Below, piece by piece: positions 13,784 to 24,520 of a DNA stretch of 64,000 bases. The first letter of the stretch is position 1. The number at the start of each line of letters is the position of its first letter. Made by a program: the position numbers and the translations under genes. The notes under the pieces are model-generated. The model searched no databases. It was given only the letters and a program-made list of their open reading frames with translations, and had not been told where the DNA came from. Source of the stretch: Sinohyriopsis cumingii (lineage: Eukaryota > Mollusca > Bivalvia > Unionida > Unionidae); NCBI GenBank assembly GCA_028554795.2, contig JAPYKE020000263.1:248001-312000 (forward strand), in the 5' to 3' direction.

Positions 13784-14520
13784 TCATAATGTAACTACGA
13801 GCTGATTTAATATTTCAATATATTTGATGATTTCACTACGTGGTGATGACAAATCAAAAATCTGTTCTTGGAAATTGTGCCGTAGTAGCTGTATATGTAT
13901 TGTATGTTCTCGATTAATTTCTTTAAAATATTCAATAATTTGATTTAGTTTAATAAATATAACTTTTCTCAATTCTTTTTCGGGAGATAGCTCAATAAAC
14001 ACCCATTGAATATCGTCTTTATTTCTAAAGATAAATTCATTGCCTAACTTTTCATTTATTATTTCAAGTAATAGTTGTTTGCATGATGGATTAACATCGT
14101 GGTATGATCGTTTGTCTGTGAAATAATCAGACCTTTTCGGTTCTGGTGGTATCGGTGGTGTCGGTGGCTGAATTTCAGGCCATCCTAACACTGTTCTGAT
14201 CGAACTGTGATATATATCCACGGCGTAATTGGGAGAATTTATCTCGATGACCGAAGACAGCGTTGGTTCATGAGCTGTTATTGCTATCTTGGATTCTTTT
14301 CCTGTGATATTTTTTATTCGACTTTGTAATTCCTCATTGATTTCTTCGATTTAATAACTACCGGTTGGTATTCCAACAACGTTCCAGTCGGGTGTACCAT
14401 CTTGTTTATTTTTATTTGAAAACACAAACGAATTATTTGCTGGTAATCCACCAAAATGATTTTGATCTGATATTTGGCCAACTATGATATACTCGTAATT
14501 GTGCTAGTGCGATCTCAGGA
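13784..14520 (-). pseudogene. Penton-like / minor capsid protein, 3'-truncated (copy A)
   Basis: Homologue of the copy B gene at 37718-39120. The conserved block ALAQLRVYHSWPNIRSKSF sits at the 5' end, and the last open stretch (14221 to 13784) keeps DIYHSSIRTVLGWP and a helical tail ending near IIKYIEILNQL. The first ~40 codons present in B are missing, several frameshifts and stops (for example near 14350) interrupt it, and the C-terminal ~190 residues are absent because the element is broken here. In the intact relative the gene probably makes the vertex protein; this copy cannot. Confidence 0.75.
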
Positions 14521-14527
14521 TTCAGGA

Positions 14528-15097
14528 TTAATCTAGCTCACAGCTATCATCGTAGTCTTTGGAGCAGTTGTATTTGTCACGAACTGTTGAAGTAGCTCTC
14601 CTGACGTTGTCAGTGATGTCATTATTTAATATATTTGTACCGTTAATACCAGTGTAGTTGTATATTTTAATCATCTCTGAAAAGTCGAAATCAGATATAA
14701 TTCCATCACTGAGACTTGCTGATAACAACGAAGATAACTTCGAGTATGTTGTTTTCGCTGTATGTAATTTTATCGGATAACTTTTCATTCGTGCAAGTAC
14801 ATAATTTTTTGCAATAATATTGAAAACACCAGCAATTGTTGTTATAATTGAAATACAGATTGTCACAGCTACTGATGCAATCATTGTCATTGCAGATAAT
14901 AACACACCGGTTTCAGGAACAACAGGGGGTGCTGAATAAACAATTACGTCAACGATAACTAGTCATCGTCGATATTTTTTAATTTTTATCGTGTATTTTT
15001 AGATGATATTTTTCAGCGATGTTTGCCATTCACGTGCTTGATTGTACCTGTAATGTTGCGATGCAACATCATTTTGAACGTCGATTAAGGTACTCAT
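14528..15097 (-). pseudogene. Two-helix membrane protein of the structural module (copy A)
   Basis: The frame starts at ATG 15097 and ends at TAA 14528, about 190 codons, with two internal stops (a TAA and a TGA) in the N-terminal third. The N-terminus has YRYNQAREWQ, shared with copy B. It is followed by a basic stretch, two long hydrophobic segments (around residues 47-70 and 71-95, rich in Val, Ile, Ala and Thr) and a soluble C-terminal half. The two adjacent hydrophobic helices suggest a membrane-interacting virion protein; I do not recognise a named family. Compared with copy B the C-terminal half is longer (it ends DDSCELD) and read in one frame. Confidence 0.7.
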
Positions 15098-15108
15098 TAT
15101 ATTTTACG

Positions 15109-16127
15109 CAGTAAACAATTGAGGTGTTTCAGCTACAAATTCCAAACACCACCAATAAGATGTTGCGATTGAGTTCTTATCAGCTGCTTCCAGAATAAAT
15201 TCTTCTTCGGTTCCTTTATTTAATATGATAGTCACAACCCCGGAAAACGTGTCGGTGGAATGTCGCCATGGATACTTTGTAAATATTTAAAATTTTGCAG
15301 CACTGAACACAGACAGCCTGTACACATCATTAACTGTTGAGGTATATTTGATAGTTTTATTTTGCTGTGACCATGTTTCGAATCCAGATGATACTGTGTA
15401 TACGATGTTGATAATATGCAAGGGAGTTATTCCGTGTGGAATTTTAATCAAATTAATTTTATTAAAGATCTCGGGAATTTCCCTTACGATATCTTGCTGT
15501 GCTTGTTTGATCATATCAATATTCGTCTTGATACCGGAGAGTTTTGTGTGAACGGTGAGCGGATTGCCGAAAAAATCCTCTGCGGTTTCACTAATTTTTC
15601 TAAACATTTTCTACTTAGATTTACAAACGCGTTTACGTGAACATCATACTCGGCCCGCAACGTGGATAGTTTACCATCTACAGTGTTGTAGTTAACGTCA
15701 ACATATCTTTTGTTGCTGCGTCTTCGTCGGATGTTGGATCTCTTAAAACAACTATCTTGTTTCCGTTCATGCTGAGTACACCTGTTATTGTGTCACCGGT
15801 ATTTTTTTAGTTATTAGCAACACGTTTTGCAATTTCATCTCTGATGGTTGTAAAGGATATACTTGAGCCTTTGATTTTTCCGCTATGAGTGAACACAGGG
15901 ATGTTACCCGGAATAGCTCCAATAACCCTATGAACTATTTCATGCCATTTGATATCGCTCATTAGTTTTCCGTATCGGTCTTGAAAAATAACAACCTCAT
16001 CTGGGTCTATCCCGTAGAGAGTCAAAAGATTATCAATCTCATCTTTGGTCGCATATTTTGATAAATCCACATCGCCACGTTTTTTACTTTTACTCGTACT
16101 GAGAGATCTTCCGTAAATATCAACCAT
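15109..16127 (-). pseudogene. Fibre/spike-like protein (copy A)
   Basis: The N-terminal ~106 codons are open (16127-15807): a Ser/Lys-rich start, then LSKYATKDEIDN and a domain ending IRDEIAKRVANN. After a stop, the frame continues with TGDTITGVLSMNGNKI and LRDPTSDEDAATK, the Gly-Asp-Thr-hydrophobic-Thr-Gly / Asn-Lys-Ile / Asp-Pro-Thr-x-Asp pattern typical of phage tail-fibre and spike shafts. A coiled linker and a C-terminal domain (TVSSGFETWSQQNK ... YWWCLEFVAETPQLFTA) follow. Several frameshifts interrupt it near 15780, 15610 and 15290. The C-terminal domain probably binds receptor or glycan by position, but this is inference. The last two-thirds are homologous to copy B 36600-37258; B lacks the N-terminus. 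Confidence 0.75.
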
Positions 16128-16188
16128 TATTCTTCAGGGGTTTGTTTAGTTTATCCGTGGTATAATCGTGCACGACTTTGTGAGGTGG

Positions 16189-16543
16189 TTAGGTTGATTT
16201 TAATAACGCGTCAAGATCATTAATTAATTCACGGCAACATATTGGTGGATCAGTTAATGTTTGTGTTTGTAGCGTTGAGTACCAGACTGGAATTCGAGGA
16301 GTACATCGTACTCTATGTAAGTATTTTAGAAATTCAAGCTCGGTGCTAACCCATACGAATCGAAATAAACAATTCCACGTGGATGTATCGCGTAAGCAAC
16401 CCAGTGACCATCGCTGTTATCGAGATTAATAATTCCAGTTTCTGGATTATTCGGTTCACGCGGTAACTGCTCTCTCATAAATACACCTCTGAATTTTTTA
16501 TATTCAATTGTTTAGCGGCATCGAGTAAATCAAAATTCGACAT
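16189..16543 (-). pseudogene. Adenain-like cysteine protease (Polinton PRO), frameshifted
   Basis: Joining adjacent frames gives a ~118-residue protein with the hallmarks of the adenovirus-protease/Ulp1-like family. These are a catalytic His in DGHWVAYA, a catalytic Asp in VYFDSYG about 17 residues later, and a candidate nucleophile Cys in PICCRELIND near the C-terminus. In Polintons and related viruses this enzyme matures capsid proteins and lies in the structural module, as it does here (between the hydrophobic minor capsid-like gene and the fibre). Two frameshifts break it: one between the N-terminal SNFDLLDAAKQLN and FRGVFMRE, and one just after the FDSYG motif. It is only seen in copy A; the corresponding DNA was deleted from copy B. 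The normally conserved oxyanion Gln is not assigned with certainty. Confidence 0.8.
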
Positions 16544-16563
16544 CGGTAAAACACTCTGTGTTA

Positions 16564-17047
16564 TCAACGACGTTTGGGGTACCATGAGAGTGGAGTTCCT
16601 GGTAGTCTTAGACCCTTTCCGTACCACGAAGGCGGAGTTCCCGGTAATCTTAAACCAGATCCCTTTTTTATATCCTTTTCCTGCTGATTTTTTAATGCCA
16701 TTCCAGCAGCTGTTCCAACAGCACCTAACGCAACTGCTTTTGCTACGTATGGAGCATGAGCAGCTATTAACGCTGGTATTGCTCCAAGAAGTGGGAAGAT
16801 ACCAACTGTTTTAACCATATCTTTAATGTCACTCGGAGAAAGAACAAGTTGAGCTCCAGTTTTTTGATTTCAGTGCTTTATTGAAGTGTTTGATCTGATT
16901 TTTGGTTAGTGACAGTTTATTTGGGCCACCACTAGAAATCTAATCTTGTTTTAACGTTGTTTGTGTTCCACAGTATTTTGTTGAATTTGATTGAAGTTTC
17001 TTGACCTAACCTGGAGTCAGAGTTACGTTAACATGACTGTATGACAT
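16564..17047 (-). pseudogene. Hydrophobic/basic minor capsid-like protein (pX/pVI-like), copy A
   Basis: From ATG 17047 the frame reads MSYSHVNVTLTPG, then LSLTKNQIKHFNKALKSK. After a one-base shift in an A-run near 16865 it continues as GAQLVLSPSDI, a hydrophobic Ala/Gly/Pro/Val-rich segment (FPLLGAIPALIAA onwards, about 40 residues) and a basic tail with GLRLPGT repeated twice and ending WYPKRR. The layout of several short x-LTxxQ-x-K repeats, a hydrophobic helix and a Gly-Leu-rich basic C-terminus is familiar from small proteins of Polinton and adintovirus structural modules, thought to be minor virion or membrane-active proteins. Two in-frame stops lie in the first third. The GLRLPGT tail resembles the C-terminus of the basic minor protein of copy B (SKPGNLRVRRK). 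Confidence 0.7.
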
Positions 17048-17082
17048 TTTATGATAAATACTTGTGTTTCTAAATAACACGA

Positions 17083-18446
17083 TTAAAGATTTTCTACTGG
17101 TGCATCAACGACTCTCATTCGAAGGCTGCCGCCTTCAAGTAACATTGCTTTGTCACTTAGTATAACCGCGATTACTCTGTAATTAACACCACCACCTGTA
17201 TATAATGTTGTTTTGAGATGTATATCAACAACAGATTGTTTGGATAAATCAAGATGATCCAGCAAAAAGTAATAAATCGGATATAGAGTTCTGAAATCAT
17301 GTTGTGATATTTGCAAACTGGTATCCACAATTTAATCAAGTACCATGAATGGCATCAAACGATGATATACACGTCCTATAATATTTTTTTCATAATTAAG
17401 TTGTATATTTTCTGTTGGTTTTTGTTGTCCGTTTATTCGCAAAGAAATATATGTGATACCTAGTTTATCAAATATCATATGAGTACGTTCTTTATTATTT
17501 AAATGATCATAGTTCTGAAACGCAAAAAAATAATCCGCGGTGCAGAAACACCTTGTTGTGATGCTACATGCCATGTAAACTGACGGTCAGTATCACTTTG
17601 TATACTATCCGTGCTTGTTGTCAACCATGACAACAAGGAGTTACTACCTGTGTCCATGAAAGAAAGTATTTTTTGTTCTTCTGCGATCGTTGGAGTCGTC
17701 ACCGGCATCCACAAGGAAAATTTTGTTAATACTACTTTACCAGCACTGCCAGAAGGTCTCCAGATTGTATCGTTATCATCAACCTTTCTTACAAAAACAA
17801 CCGTGTGTCTAGCTCCAAAAATAACTTTCCTAACATTCCTACAAAATCCTAAAATATGCGATAATGGAATTGTACATGGAAAACTTCTATTACCTCCTGG
17901 TAACATATTTTTACGCGCTGCAAATCCCAAGTTGAAATTTGGATTAGAACCATGAACTACTGGCGCCACATCAGCGTCAGTGTTTCCTGCAAAATTTCTT
18001 GGTCGTCTTATATTATACGGATTCTCATCGGGGTGACCAGTATTATCTTTTACAAAATATCATTGTCTTGTATAACATCTGAATATCTTGCCAATCCTTT
18101 TATTGAAGTAGCAATGTCGACATCTTTCTGAATTTATTCAATATTTTTTCCATCAATTATATATGTGACGCTATCAAACAATGCCATAATACCATTGTAG
18201 ACAAAACCAACTTGTACTGCATCTGCGTAATTAGCATCGTTTGTTCTTACAATTGTACCTTCAGCCTCAATAAAAACCTCAGCGGGTAGAAAATATCTGC
18301 TTGTGTCATGAACATGTAGTTCAATTCATCCACGTTGTTCTGGTAATCGTGCGTCATAAGAAATAAATCTAATAATCACGTAGAGACTCATCTTTAAGGA
18401 CAGGTGCTTCCATGTCAAATGCTGTGTCGGACATGCACTTGAACAT
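17083..18446 (-). pseudogene. Major capsid protein, double jelly-roll type (copy A)
   Basis: About 454 codons from ATG 18446 (MFKCMSDTAFDMEAP) to the stop at 17083. Long conserved blocks are IRRPRNF, the PLSHILGFCRNVRKVIFGAR region, VVLTKFSLWMP and, at the C-terminus, RTLYPIYYF and SVVDIHL. This conserved core and C-terminal signature match the Polinton/adintovirus-type capsid proteins often annotated in animal genomes as F54H12.2-like; the family is predicted to form double jelly-roll capsomers. Lesions: an early TAG/TGA cluster near 18395, a frameshift and small deletion near 18060, a shift near 17530, and an in-frame TAA at 17332-17334 before the last 83 codons. It supplies the C-terminal third missing from copy B. 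Structural assignment is by family recognition, not modelling. Confidence 0.85.
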
Positions 18447-18534
18447 CTTATTATAATTGTTTTCGTCTAACACGTTGATTACCGCGTTCAGAAAATTCCG
18501 ATTCCTGATATTACACTTGAAATATTATTCCCTG

Positions 18535-18926
18535 GTTCACCGAGTTCCTTGATCTGCTAACGCCGCCAGTTTTTGATTTGTAGCTTGATTTATTATTTTG
18601 CTGACGTCTGCGGGCATAATTTCAGTTCTTGGTAGTTTTACTGATGGTTGTGATTTTCGTCGCATTAATCGTGCTATTATATCTTTGATCGCCGAGAACG
18701 CCTTATCAGCAACATTGATAAATGCACCAGGAGCTTTTTCACGAACAACATCAATAGCTTTCATCGATAATTGTTTTGCAACATGCGTTACGTTTGGAAC
18801 TAACCTTCTAAATAATCCCTGAACAACATCACCAAGTCCATCTCCGTAAGTTGCTCTGTAGATTGGTAATCATGAGTTTACTGCTCTGACCGGTACGGAT
18901 TTACGATGATTATTGTGTACGATCAT
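18535..18926 (-). pseudogene. Basic minor capsid-like protein (copy A)
   Basis: The frame from ATG 18926 (MIVHNNHRKSVPVRAVNS) is broken after 18 codons by a TGA where copy B has CGA (Arg). It then continues YGDGLGDVVQGLFRRL, a helical stretch, KAIDVVREKAPGAFINVA, a basic RLMRRKSQ and the conserved EIMPADVSKIINQATNQKL. It ends early near 18535, lacking copy B's tail. An amphipathic helix plus an Arg/Lys-rich segment fits a core or minor capsid protein that contacts DNA or the inner capsid; this is inference from composition and position, immediately before the MCP. Confidence 0.7.
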
Positions 18927-18971
18927 CTTATTTTATTTACCATTTATCTAATCATGGTGACAACTAGTCAC

Positions 18972-19489
18972 TATAATCATCAATGAGTTCATCAATAAGT
19001 GATACCACGTTGGAATAATCGCCGACAAGTATCAGCTGCTTCACTGGTTATTTCTGGTGGGTTATTTCCGGCACGTTTTCCACCTATGAGAACTTCTAAC
19101 CGTGACACGTCATTGATGATATTATCAGGACAGACATAATTATTTCCCAGACCACTTCCGGTTGCTCCTTTCTTTGTTGTTTTCTTAAATAGTCTTAAGG
19201 GTGATGTTTCTTTTTTTTTTTTTTGATTTTTTTAAGTAGCTTTTCAGACCTTTTAAGTTCCGACATCAACATTTGCTGCGGTGAAAAAGATTGTTGTTGT
19301 TCTATTTGTTACTGCGGTGGAGAAAGTTGATAAGAAGGTTCCTGCTGGGAGAATTGTTGTTGTTGAAGTTGTTTATGCGTCTCTCTATAAAGTCTTTGTA
19401 CTTCTTCATCAAGACTTCTGTAAATCATCATATCTGACTTGTTTTCTTTTTTCTTCTATATACGCGATATATCTATTTAATATGATTAT
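18972..19489 (-). pseudogene. Structural-module protein 2 (copy A)
   Basis: Homologue of copy B 34489-35030. Conserved pieces are NRYIAYIEEKRKQV at the N-terminus, a Gln-rich linker (SQQEPSYQL ... runs of Gln), a Lys-rich stretch and the C-terminal domain CPDNIINDVSRLEVLIGGKR. Frameshifts and a TAA occur in the Gln-rich part, and a small deletion removes the residues between RRLFQ and DELID that copy B retains. No family is recognised; position in the capsid module suggests a virion or assembly protein. Confidence 0.6.
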
Positions 19490-20049
19490 CATCACTTACA
19501 ATTTCATATTCAGGTTTTAAAATATCAGATGTATTAAATATACTAATCAATATTTTTCAGGTATTTTTTCTCTTTTCGCATTTCTAATATCTTCAACAAC
19601 ACCGTCGTTAAATTTTGTAATCAGTTCTATGTTTTGTTATTGATTTAGATGCAAGTTCTTTTTTCACGTCGGTAACTTCAGTACGAATTTTACCAATATC
19701 TTCAAGTATTTCTTCACCAACGGATGGAGGTTGAGCTGCAGTTATAGCAGTTGGAAGATCTCGTAAACTCATTTTTTTTTGTTTTCCTAGTTCTCGCTGC
19801 TATTTTTTCAGTTTGTTTTGCGTTTTGTTTTGATACTGGAAGAAGATCTTCCTTGATTACAGCTGTAACATTTTCAGTAGCTGCAGTCACGGGTTTAAAT
19901 AACTTTTAGTGTCTTCTTCGTATTCAACTTGTGCTTGCTGCTGCGCTTATAGGTATTCTCTAAAAGAATCTCAGACAGGATGAAAGTTTTTTGATTGCTT
20001 CTAATCGTTCTCGGGATAACCGGGCAGTATGAGATTCCGGATGTACCAT
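19473..20049 (-). pseudogene. Structural-module protein 1 (copy A)
   Basis: Starts at ATG 20049 with MVHPESHTAR, identical to copy B, and ends at a TAG (19473-19475) at exactly the same place as in B (before IYRVYR in that frame). Nonsense changes, frameshifts near 19990, and a shift at TTTAAACCC (19890-19899) interrupt it. The composition is Lys/Glu/Gln-rich and helical. The function is unknown; it is the first gene inside the terminal repeat. Confidence 0.6.
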
Positions 20050-20077
20050 TATTTATTAAAGCATATTGATTTAATTA

Positions 20078-20323
20078 CAGCAACATGGGAGGTGCGACCT
20101 GAAATTGATTTGTTTTTGTAACGTAATTGCTTGCGAAGAGTTTTTCTGTACTAATAACGTTGACTAACCCCCAAGAGGGAAACTATTTGAGGATCTCTCG
20201 GACAGAACCCTCAATGTAGTTAGTTATTTCGATTTTTAAAGTTATTAATCCCTTTTTCAGCAAGGCTTATTTCGGTTTTGGACGCTTCTACAAAATTATC
20301 TGTTCACCCCACCCCCTGCTGCT
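20078..20323. repeat. Terminal inverted repeat of copy A
   Basis: Length (246 bp) and both ends match the TIR of copy B (252 and 249 bp). The inner end CAGCAACATGGGAGG parallels AGCAGCAGAGAGGG, and the outer end TGTTCACCCC...CTGCTGCT parallels TGTTCACCCTCTCTGCTGCT. The interior has diverged beyond easy alignment. It lies immediately upstream of structural gene 1, exactly as in copy B. Confidence 0.7.
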
Positions 20324-21490
20324 AGATACGGGTAAATCAATTATACCACAAGTACAGGCTGGAATTGTTTTAAGAATAATTCTAATTTTTCACATTAACT
20401 GTGCTGTTGGTTATATAAACTCACACACAGAAACCTTGCAATGTCAAGGTATGGTTCAAGGGTTGAAATAGACATAATGTAGCTTTGTCTGGGCTCAGAG
20501 TTTGAAATCCTGTCAAAATTTCAAAAATAGTTTGAGAAATTGTTCATATGAATCAGATGGTGTTAAGTCCACTCACACTCCAAAAAATCAATGACAGTTT
20601 CTCATAGTTTAGTACATCAAACTTGGTGTTGTAGCCATGTCTGTAAAATATTAGCCTAATGCGCCACATCCTGGATATAATGATTTTCACACTGGTACAT
20701 AGAGCAACAGTGGTTGGTTGGTTTCAGTGATGTGACTTTCAGGCTTAACCATCTTACTGAATGTTAACATGGCATTAAATATCAGTTCCACTGCCATCAC
20801 ATCATTTCCTTGGAATATCAAAGAAGTGGATGTGGGAGGAGACATTTGTGTTTCTTATTAAATTTAATATGCTCTGAAACAGTTTATAATTTTTTTTATT
20901 TGTTATTGTTAGTCTGTTTTCCAAAATGTTCATAGCTCTCTTGTTTTCATACGTTAGGTGTCGCAGTTTAGGCAGATATATCATTCAAAAGAAAAAGATA
21001 CAAATTTTGACATGAATCATTTTTATCTCTGTTTTATATTTATTGTGCCTTTCTTATAAATGACACTCCTTTCAGCCTCATAGAACTAGAATTTGTTCTC
21101 AGAAAAGGTTAGTCTTTCTCGTGTTTTTATTATGTTGATTCCCTTTGTGATATTTCCTTTCTGTTCGTTGTGTACATTTACAACTAAACTGATTAAAGGG
21201 GGTTATTTTGTACTCCAGTTGTCAGGTTAAGTTATATCATTATTCATGTTTGAAAAGCGAAAATATTTCACATTTTAATACAGAAGAATTTTTATTTACA
21301 GAACAAGTTTTATTTCTGAGCTCATATGATTCAATTGGTACCTTCCTAGTTCTAGTTGAATTATAAGATCAGAAAGTTACCTCTATGATGTTGCAGCTTA
21401 TTTGTATTGCAATCACATTTCAATAAATGTATGAGATTAGCCCACTGTCACGATAATGTGTGACATAATATTGTCTTTGGCATGTGATTG
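20324..21490. other. Non-coding stretch, no feature seen
   Basis: Host sequence following the end of copy A. The duplication partner of any target site cannot be tested because the other end of A is lost. No gene is recognised. Confidence 0.5.
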
Positions 21491-21499
21491 ACATCACTA

Positions 21500-21704
21500 T
21501 GGACCATGGGTACACAACCCCTGGCCTGTGTGCCGAATCTGCCCGCGAACGTTTTCTGTCCGGCCCTTAGGACAAATTTAAATAACACGGAAATATGGCC
21601 TGTGAACAGTAATAATATTAACAAAATATGTTTGTGGCCCTAGAGTGGTCTTAGAAAATGCAATCTGGCCTTTGGCCCAAAACAGTTTTGCACTCCTGCT
21701 ATAG
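21500..21704. mobile_element. Degenerate hAT-like non-autonomous element (possible)
   Basis: Words typical of hAT MITE ends occur in the expected order: CACAACCCCTGGCC...GCCCGCG at the left, and GGCCTTTGGCCC followed by AGTTTTGCACTCCTG at the right. TIRs are imperfect and no clean 8-bp duplication is seen. Compare the well-preserved hAT MITE at 57331. Confidence 0.35.
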
Positions 21705-22894
21705 ATTATGACAAGAAAACCATATAGTTATGTAACTGATAAATTGGTAAAGCTTCATAAAAATCCAATAAAACAAATTTGACATCTTTCTCAGATGACT
21801 CAAATTGCTATCTATCAGTTACGAAAGAAATGATGATATAAATCATGCCTCCTTATAAAGTTAATGTAATCTCAGAATGTGCATGTTAATTTACAGTAAA
21901 ATTATCCTTGTCAGAATATGCATGTTAATTTACCATTAAATTATCCTTTCTTCAGCCATAATAGAATCATTAGGTGTGGCATATCTTTATTCATAGTACA
22001 AAAGCTCAGTGTGTTTACTACCTTCTTTATGGCTATTATTTCTAAAGTTACTATTTATTATTCAGTCAAAACAAAATGTGTTTATTATGAACCAAACTGG
22101 CTTCTTTTTTCTTTCAATTCATTTTAAGAATGTACACACGTCAGAAATGAAATTTGTTTTATTGTTACTACTAACAATATTTTTTAATTAAAAAAGACAT
22201 TTACCTGGCCCGCAAAAGTCTAAAACCATTAAAAAGAATACCAACAACACTCAAGCAATGGGGATTTTGAAATTTTCAATTTCTAACAAAGGTATAAAAA
22301 CCGTATTGGGGTTCCTGTTGGTATTTATGACAGCCAGTCGGTTTCACAATTTTGTGAGTACTTAACTTTTCAATTAATTTTATAATTTATAACCTAAATG
22401 TTTCTTGTTTTTATATCATTTTTACATTAATTATTCATAAAATGTTGTTTACTGCTTTAATAATTGATTTATCTTTTGCCCAAAATTTACATGAGACCTA
22501 AATATTCTAATATTTGGCCATCTTAGAAATAAAGGTTTGGTACTGTACATTGAATCTCTTATGTAAGGCCATGCCTGCTATATTTTCCAATTATAGAGAT
22601 TATGATCAATCCTGCAGCTTAGTTAAAACATATATTAACCTATTCTGCGTGTCTATTTATAGACGATAAAACTGAATCTGTTCACTCATACGAAAACAAA
22701 ATCTGTGCACAGATCATGTATTTGATTCAAGTTTATACAATTTGTATGTGTTCATTAATACATACATTATGTGTGGATTATTGCAGACTATTGGAACCTG
22801 GGTAAATGCAGCTTCAGTTTACATGCTTTGTTAATGTTGTTACTATTTAATATTGTTATATTTCTTGTCTTTATTTTCCCGTTTTCCAAGTGAT

Positions 22895-23530
22895 ATTTTT
22901 ACTTGAGCAGGAAAATAATCATCAGTGATGCTATTGATGGCTGATAATAATTTACTGATATCTGTACAGCTACTTTGCTACATTATGATTACTAAGTCAT
23001 CTGAAAATTGTAAACTGTTAGCAATTATGTGCTGAACATATATTGAGAATGGCCTATTCATTTCTGTATGTGGAAAACTGACATTGCCAGCAATATGAAC
23101 CTATCTTACACTTTTTACATAAACTGTAAATTTGCAAAATGGTAATAATAATGGAAATTAAATTTGTATGCATCTTTATTTCACAAAAATGTTGTTAGAG
23201 TGAATATTCTTCTCCAGATTCCACACCTTACTGCGATGTGTGTAGCCATCTTTATAATATTGTTTGCATATTCTTATTTTTCTTTGTTTATCTCTTGAAA
23301 GACTTGTACTTTTTTTACAGTTATAGTTCCAGTGACACATTTACATGGTCTTTTATTTAACTGTAGCAGGTGTCCTTTACATATGTATCAAGAGTTACAG
23401 CTGATACTTTGTGAAATTTGGTATTATTAATCTTTTTGTTCCTCAGGAAGATAACCATTGCAAAGTTTTTGCTGATATATAGTTTTTATGCAGATTAGAG
23501 CAGCATGAGATATTAGTGAATGTCAGTGAG
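22895..23530. repeat. Diverged direct duplication, unit 1
   Basis: Aligns along its length with 25108-25725: shared stretches include TACTTGAG.AGGAAAATAAT, GGCTTATTCATTTCTG-like, GTCTTTTATTTAAC and GATATTAGTGAATGT-like words. Indels and substitutions are frequent, so it is an old duplication with an offset of about 2.2 kb. Confidence 0.65.
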
Positions 23531-24418
23531 GATGTTGCTCTAAATTTCTTGATTTTGATGATGCATTTTGAAGGCTACATCTTAAAGCTTTTGCATTTGT
23601 TTCTCTACATTGTAAAGTTTGACTCAATTACTGTCAGATATTTCTTTTCTCATTCATGTATAATGTAGTCCTTTAAACATAATAATAGTGCACTGAAGTA
23701 TTAGAAAATTTGAATTACATGCTACTGTCAGCACAAATTGGTGACATCACAAACAAAATTAAATAAGCTGGGCTATGTAAAATTAATTTGAAAATGAAAA
23801 ATCTATTGTGGCAGATAACAGTATTTTGGTCCTTATGAAGACCTTAATCATAATTATAGTAACTTTGCAATGACAATATTAACTGCTTCATTATTAGAAT
23901 TGTACTTATTTGGCTGAAATATTTCATATACTGTGTAACATATTAAAATAATATTGTGCATAGTAACAGTGAGAAGTTATTTTTGTTGGTTGTTAACCAT
24001 TATTGAAGAAATGTATTTCAGCAGTGGCATGTGAAGCTGGAAGAGGAATTTTCTTTTAAAACCAACTACAGCATTAGTGATAAATAAAAAACAATTATTT
24101 TTGGTAACCTAACCATATTTTGGGTTACTTACCATGAATGTCTTTATGTATAAGTTGTGAAAACCTTACCATTGGTGAATGAGACCCCCCCCACCACCAT
24201 TATATATCCAGTTGTTTATTCACTGTTACGTTTTTAAGGCCATCTTGATTATCATAGGAGTAATTCGTGGAGAACAATTGAATGTTCAGAATATATTTTG
24301 ATTTCCACTTCTTTATCTACTGTTCTCTGGAACATACGTGATATTTAGGTTTTATTGCAATGAAAATAACTGCATATTTAAACATTTTAATTTAATTTTA
24401 ATTTTATCACTTTTGCAG

Positions 24419-24520
24419 AAACAGTTTTCTTTTCATTCCATTGAAGAATCGGAACAAGCTTTACCTATAGGACAGTTATCAAAAATAACTACTGATCTGC
24501 ATTTATGTCTAGTGCCATTG
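24419..24520 (+). CDS. Possible internal exon (34 codons), unknown host gene
   Basis: A 102-bp open stretch is flanked by a textbook acceptor (polypyrimidine...TTTTGCAG) and a GTGAGA donor, and its length is a multiple of three. It encodes KQFSFHSIEESEQALPIGQL followed by SKITTDLHLCLVPL. No domain is recognised and no certain partner exon was found. It lies between the two units of the 2.2-kb duplication. Confidence 0.3.

Larger units (their letters stand above)
13784..20323 (-). mobile_element. Polinton-like element, truncated copy A
   Basis: A minus-strand block carries the same genes in the same order as the left half of copy B: structural protein 1, structural protein 2, basic minor capsid-like, MCP, fibre, membrane protein and penton-like. 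In addition it has a hydrophobic minor capsid-like gene and a cysteine protease that B lost by deletion. Its outer end at 20323 finishes in CTGCTGCT preceded by TGTTCACCC, as in copy B's terminal repeat. The other end breaks inside the penton-like gene near 13784, and no replication genes or second terminal repeat remain. Stops and frameshifts occur in nearly every gene. Nucleotide identity to B in a stretch compared by eye is roughly 80%, so A is a separate, older insertion or subfamily and not a recent duplicate. Confidence 0.9.

Noticed and set aside
17611-17955. 114-codon plus-strand frame
   Set aside because: It is the antisense of the conserved MCP core of copy A; the same shadow frame exists opposite the MCP of copy B (36037-36381).
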